DNA from: Sulfitobacter sp. SK012 | Lineage (GTDB): Bacteria; Pseudomonadota; Alphaproteobacteria; Rhodobacterales; Rhodobacteraceae | Direction of reading: 5' to 3' | Length of the DNA: 64,000 bases | NCBI RefSeq assembly: GCF_003352085.1 | Contig: NZ_CP025804.1 | Span: 4,278,001 to 4,342,000 of the forward strand | Shown: positions 62,492 through 64,000 of the stretch, piece by piece | Layout: the number at the start of each line of letters is the position of its first letter | Position numbering within the stretch: the stretch's first letter is position 1 | The notes under the pieces: generated by a model | Seen by the model: the letters and a program-made list of their open reading frames with translations, nothing else | Database searches by the model: none | Told to the model about the DNA's origin: nothing | Made by a program: the position numbers and the translations under genes

Positions 62492-63979
62492 ATGGCCCTG
62501 CCCGTCGAGACCTTCTTTCTACACCCTGACGCGCAGGGGACTCTGCAGTCGCAGATCCAACAAATGATTGCCCAAGGCATTTTGTCAGGTCGATTTCAGT
62601 GTCGGGAAAAGCTACCTTCAACGCGCAAGCTGGCCCAGCACCTTGGCGTCAGCCGTATCACTGTGACAATCGCCTATACCGAGCTTTTGGCGAATGATTA
62701 CCTGACATCACGCGGCCGATCCGGCTATTTTGTGTCTGATAATGCGCCTACGCCTCCCATTTTTGCGGCTCCTCAGGGCACAACGGATGCGGTCGACTGG
62801 ACCCGCGCCATTGGTCAACGTTTTAGCGGCGGCGTCACCCCCACCAAACCTCAGGACTGGGCCGAGTACCGCTATCCGTTTGTTTATGGTCAAGCCGATA
62901 GAACGTTGTTCGATCACGCGAATTGGCGGCTTTGCGCCTTGCAGGCCCTGGGGCAGCGCGACTTTACGTCTATGACTACGGACTACTACGATCAGGATGA
63001 TCCAAACCTCATCGAGTTCATCGCACGTCACACGCTGCCCCGCCGCGGCATTTCTGCAGCGCCAGAGCAAATCCTGATCACGCTTGGGGCCCAGAATGCG
63101 CTTTGGCTGACCGCTCAGGTTCTCCTGACACAGCGCCGCCGCGCCGCGCTCGAGGACCCCTGTTATCATGCCCTGCGCGACATTCTGATCCAGTCACGCT
63201 GCCATGTGACACCTGTGCGCGTCGATCAATACGGAATTCCGCCCGAGGCAATTCCACCAGATACAGACGTAATTTTCACAACGCCCAGCCATCAATGCCC
63301 CACCAACGCGACCATGCCGATGGAGCGCCGTCGCGCCCTTCTGGCGCGCGCCCGCGATATGGGCGCGCTGATCGTTGAAGATGATTACGAGTTCGAAACC
63401 TCGTTCCTGCGCCCTCCCTCTCCCGCGCTTAAATCGCTCGATAAGGATGGCCGCGTGATCTACGTCGGTAGCTTCTCTAAATCGCTCTTTCCAGGGCTGC
63501 GTCTGGGATATCTGGTAGGCTCTGAGCCCTTTATCCGCGAGGTCCGCGCCCTGCGGGCCTCCGTGCTGCGCCATCCCCCCGGTCATATTCAACGTACCGC
63601 TTCGTATTTCCTGTCGCTGGGCCATTATGACGCCCTCATTCGCCGGATGGCCGGCGCGCTAAACGAACGCCGCACTACGATGGAGGCCGGGATTGAACGC
63701 TACGGTCTACATATTGCCGGCCAAGGCGCGCATGGTGGATCGTCCTTTTGGATGCGCGCACCAGAGCATGTCGACACCGAACAGCTTGCCCGCAGCCTCA
63801 AATCGCGAGGGGTCTTAATCGAACCTGGCCGTTCGTTTTTTGGCGGCGCGCACCAAGCAACGAATTTCTACCGGTTAGGCTATTCATCCATTCCGGTGGG
63901 GCGCATTTCGGAGGGCTTGAAAGAGATCGCAGCGGCAATTTCTCAAGCCCCAGCATCTGGCCTTAGCCCAGCGACGTAA
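62492..63979 (+). CDS. MocR/PdxR-family transcriptional regulator (GntR HTH plus aminotransferase fold)
   Basis: 495 residues, complete. N-terminal GntR winged helix (about 15-85): GRFQCREKLPSTRKLAQHLG and VSRITVTIAYTELLANDYLTS. The C-terminal fold-type I aminotransferase-like domain (about 120-485) has TLGAQNALWLTAQVLL, VEDDYEFETSFL and the PLP lysine in YVGSFSKSLFPGLRLGYL. Such regulators use PLP-amino compounds as effectors, as PdxR does with PLP or TauR with taurine. No target enzyme genes are within view; the next gene downstream is beyond the window. Confidence 0.92.
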   Translation: MALPVETFFLHPDAQGTLQSQIQQMIAQGILSGRFQCREKLPSTRKLAQHLGVSRITVTIAYTELLANDYLTSRGRSGYFVSDNAPTPPIFAAPQGTTDAVDWTRAIGQRFSGGVTPTKPQDWAEYRYPFVYGQADRTLFDHANWRLCALQALGQRDFTSMTTDYYDQDDPNLIEFIARHTLPRRGISAAPEQILITLGAQNALWLTAQVLLTQRRRAALEDPCYHALRDILIQSRCHVTPVRVDQYGIPPEAIPPDTDVIFTTPSHQCPTNATMPMERRRALLARARDMGALIVEDDYEFETSFLRPPSPALKSLDKDGRVIYVGSFSKSLFPGLRLGYLVGSEPFIREVRALRASVLRHPPGHIQRTASYFLSLGHYDALIRRMAGALNERRTTMEAGIERYGLHIAGQGAHGGSSFWMRAPEHVDTEQLARSLKSRGVLIEPGRSFFGGAHQATNFYRLGYSSIPVGRISEGLKEIAAAISQAPASGLSPAT

Positions 63980-64000
63980 TTGGCCCTAACTTCAACCTGC

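Noticed and set aside
1..64000. CRISPR arrays, tRNA or rRNA genes, insertion sequences, prophage
   Set aside because: No regularly spaced direct repeats, cloverleaf-like segments, conserved rRNA stretches, transposases or integrases were recognised on either strand.

Overview
The window is a 64 kb chromosomal segment of an alphaproteobacterium, most likely a marine Rhodobacterales (Roseobacter-group) species. The evidence is moderately high GC, frequent GTG/TTG starts with 4-bp stop/start overlaps, an RpoE-ChrR sigma/anti-sigma pair followed divergently by the five-gene order known from Rhodobacter sphaeroides, and the block rsmB / heparinase-like / purH / lspA / DUF3035 / M16 pair. An ALDH16-type double aldehyde dehydrogenase next to deoC fits Loktanella-like relatives, but the genus is not fixed. 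No rRNA, tRNA, CRISPR array, prophage or intact insertion sequence was seen.

Layout. 1-6.4 kb (minus): a branched-chain-amino-acid-type ABC importer (substrate-binding protein cut by the window edge, two permeases, one ATPase) headed by an acyl-CoA synthetase, with two small secreted proteins of unknown function between the transporter genes. 6.6-9.2 kb: a divergent hybrid histidine kinase and OmpR-type regulator. 9.2-13.6 kb: a small conserved gene, an M20 amidohydrolase and a large molybdenum formate dehydrogenase alpha subunit. 13.8-16.2 kb: histidine phosphatase, glutathione transferase and saccharopine-dehydrogenase-like genes. 16.2-22.2 kb: the singlet-oxygen-type RpoE-ChrR locus and its divergent operon (FAD oxidoreductase, DUF1365, MFS transporter, DUF3833, SDR). 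22.2-26.3 kb: PLP-dependent ammonia-lyase, rmuC and mutL. 26.3-31 kb: uraH and a Mn/Zn/Fe-type ABC importer with a paired-dyad operator. 31-34.2 kb: a two-component system and a DUF4173 membrane protein. 34.3-37.7 kb: deoC and ALDH16, a plausible deoxyribose/acetaldehyde route. 37.7-45 kb: M16 peptidase pair, lipoprotein, lspA, purH and heparinase-like enzyme. 45-51 kb: housekeeping genes (rsmB, SdhAF4-like, dapB, rbfA, truB). 51.2-53.5 kb: three accessory genes separate truB from rpsO. 54-64 kb: a looser accessory region with metabolic enzymes, decayed genes, an orphan BrnA-like protein and a MocR/PdxR regulator.

The strongest unexplained signal is a pair of matching operator-like arrays about 53 kb apart. 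Each has four GTGYAC-like hexamers spaced one DNA turn (11 bp) apart, and each lies just upstream of a small minus-strand gene (9243-9461 and 61852-62220). Other observations are the secreted proteins embedded in the ABC operon, a formate dehydrogenase alpha subunit that lacks the His/Cys cluster motif, several nested dyads in intergenic regions, and a zone of broken secreted or membrane protein genes around 55.3-56.0 and 60.9-61.8 kb. All functional calls come from reading the sequence and family knowledge; no database search was run.
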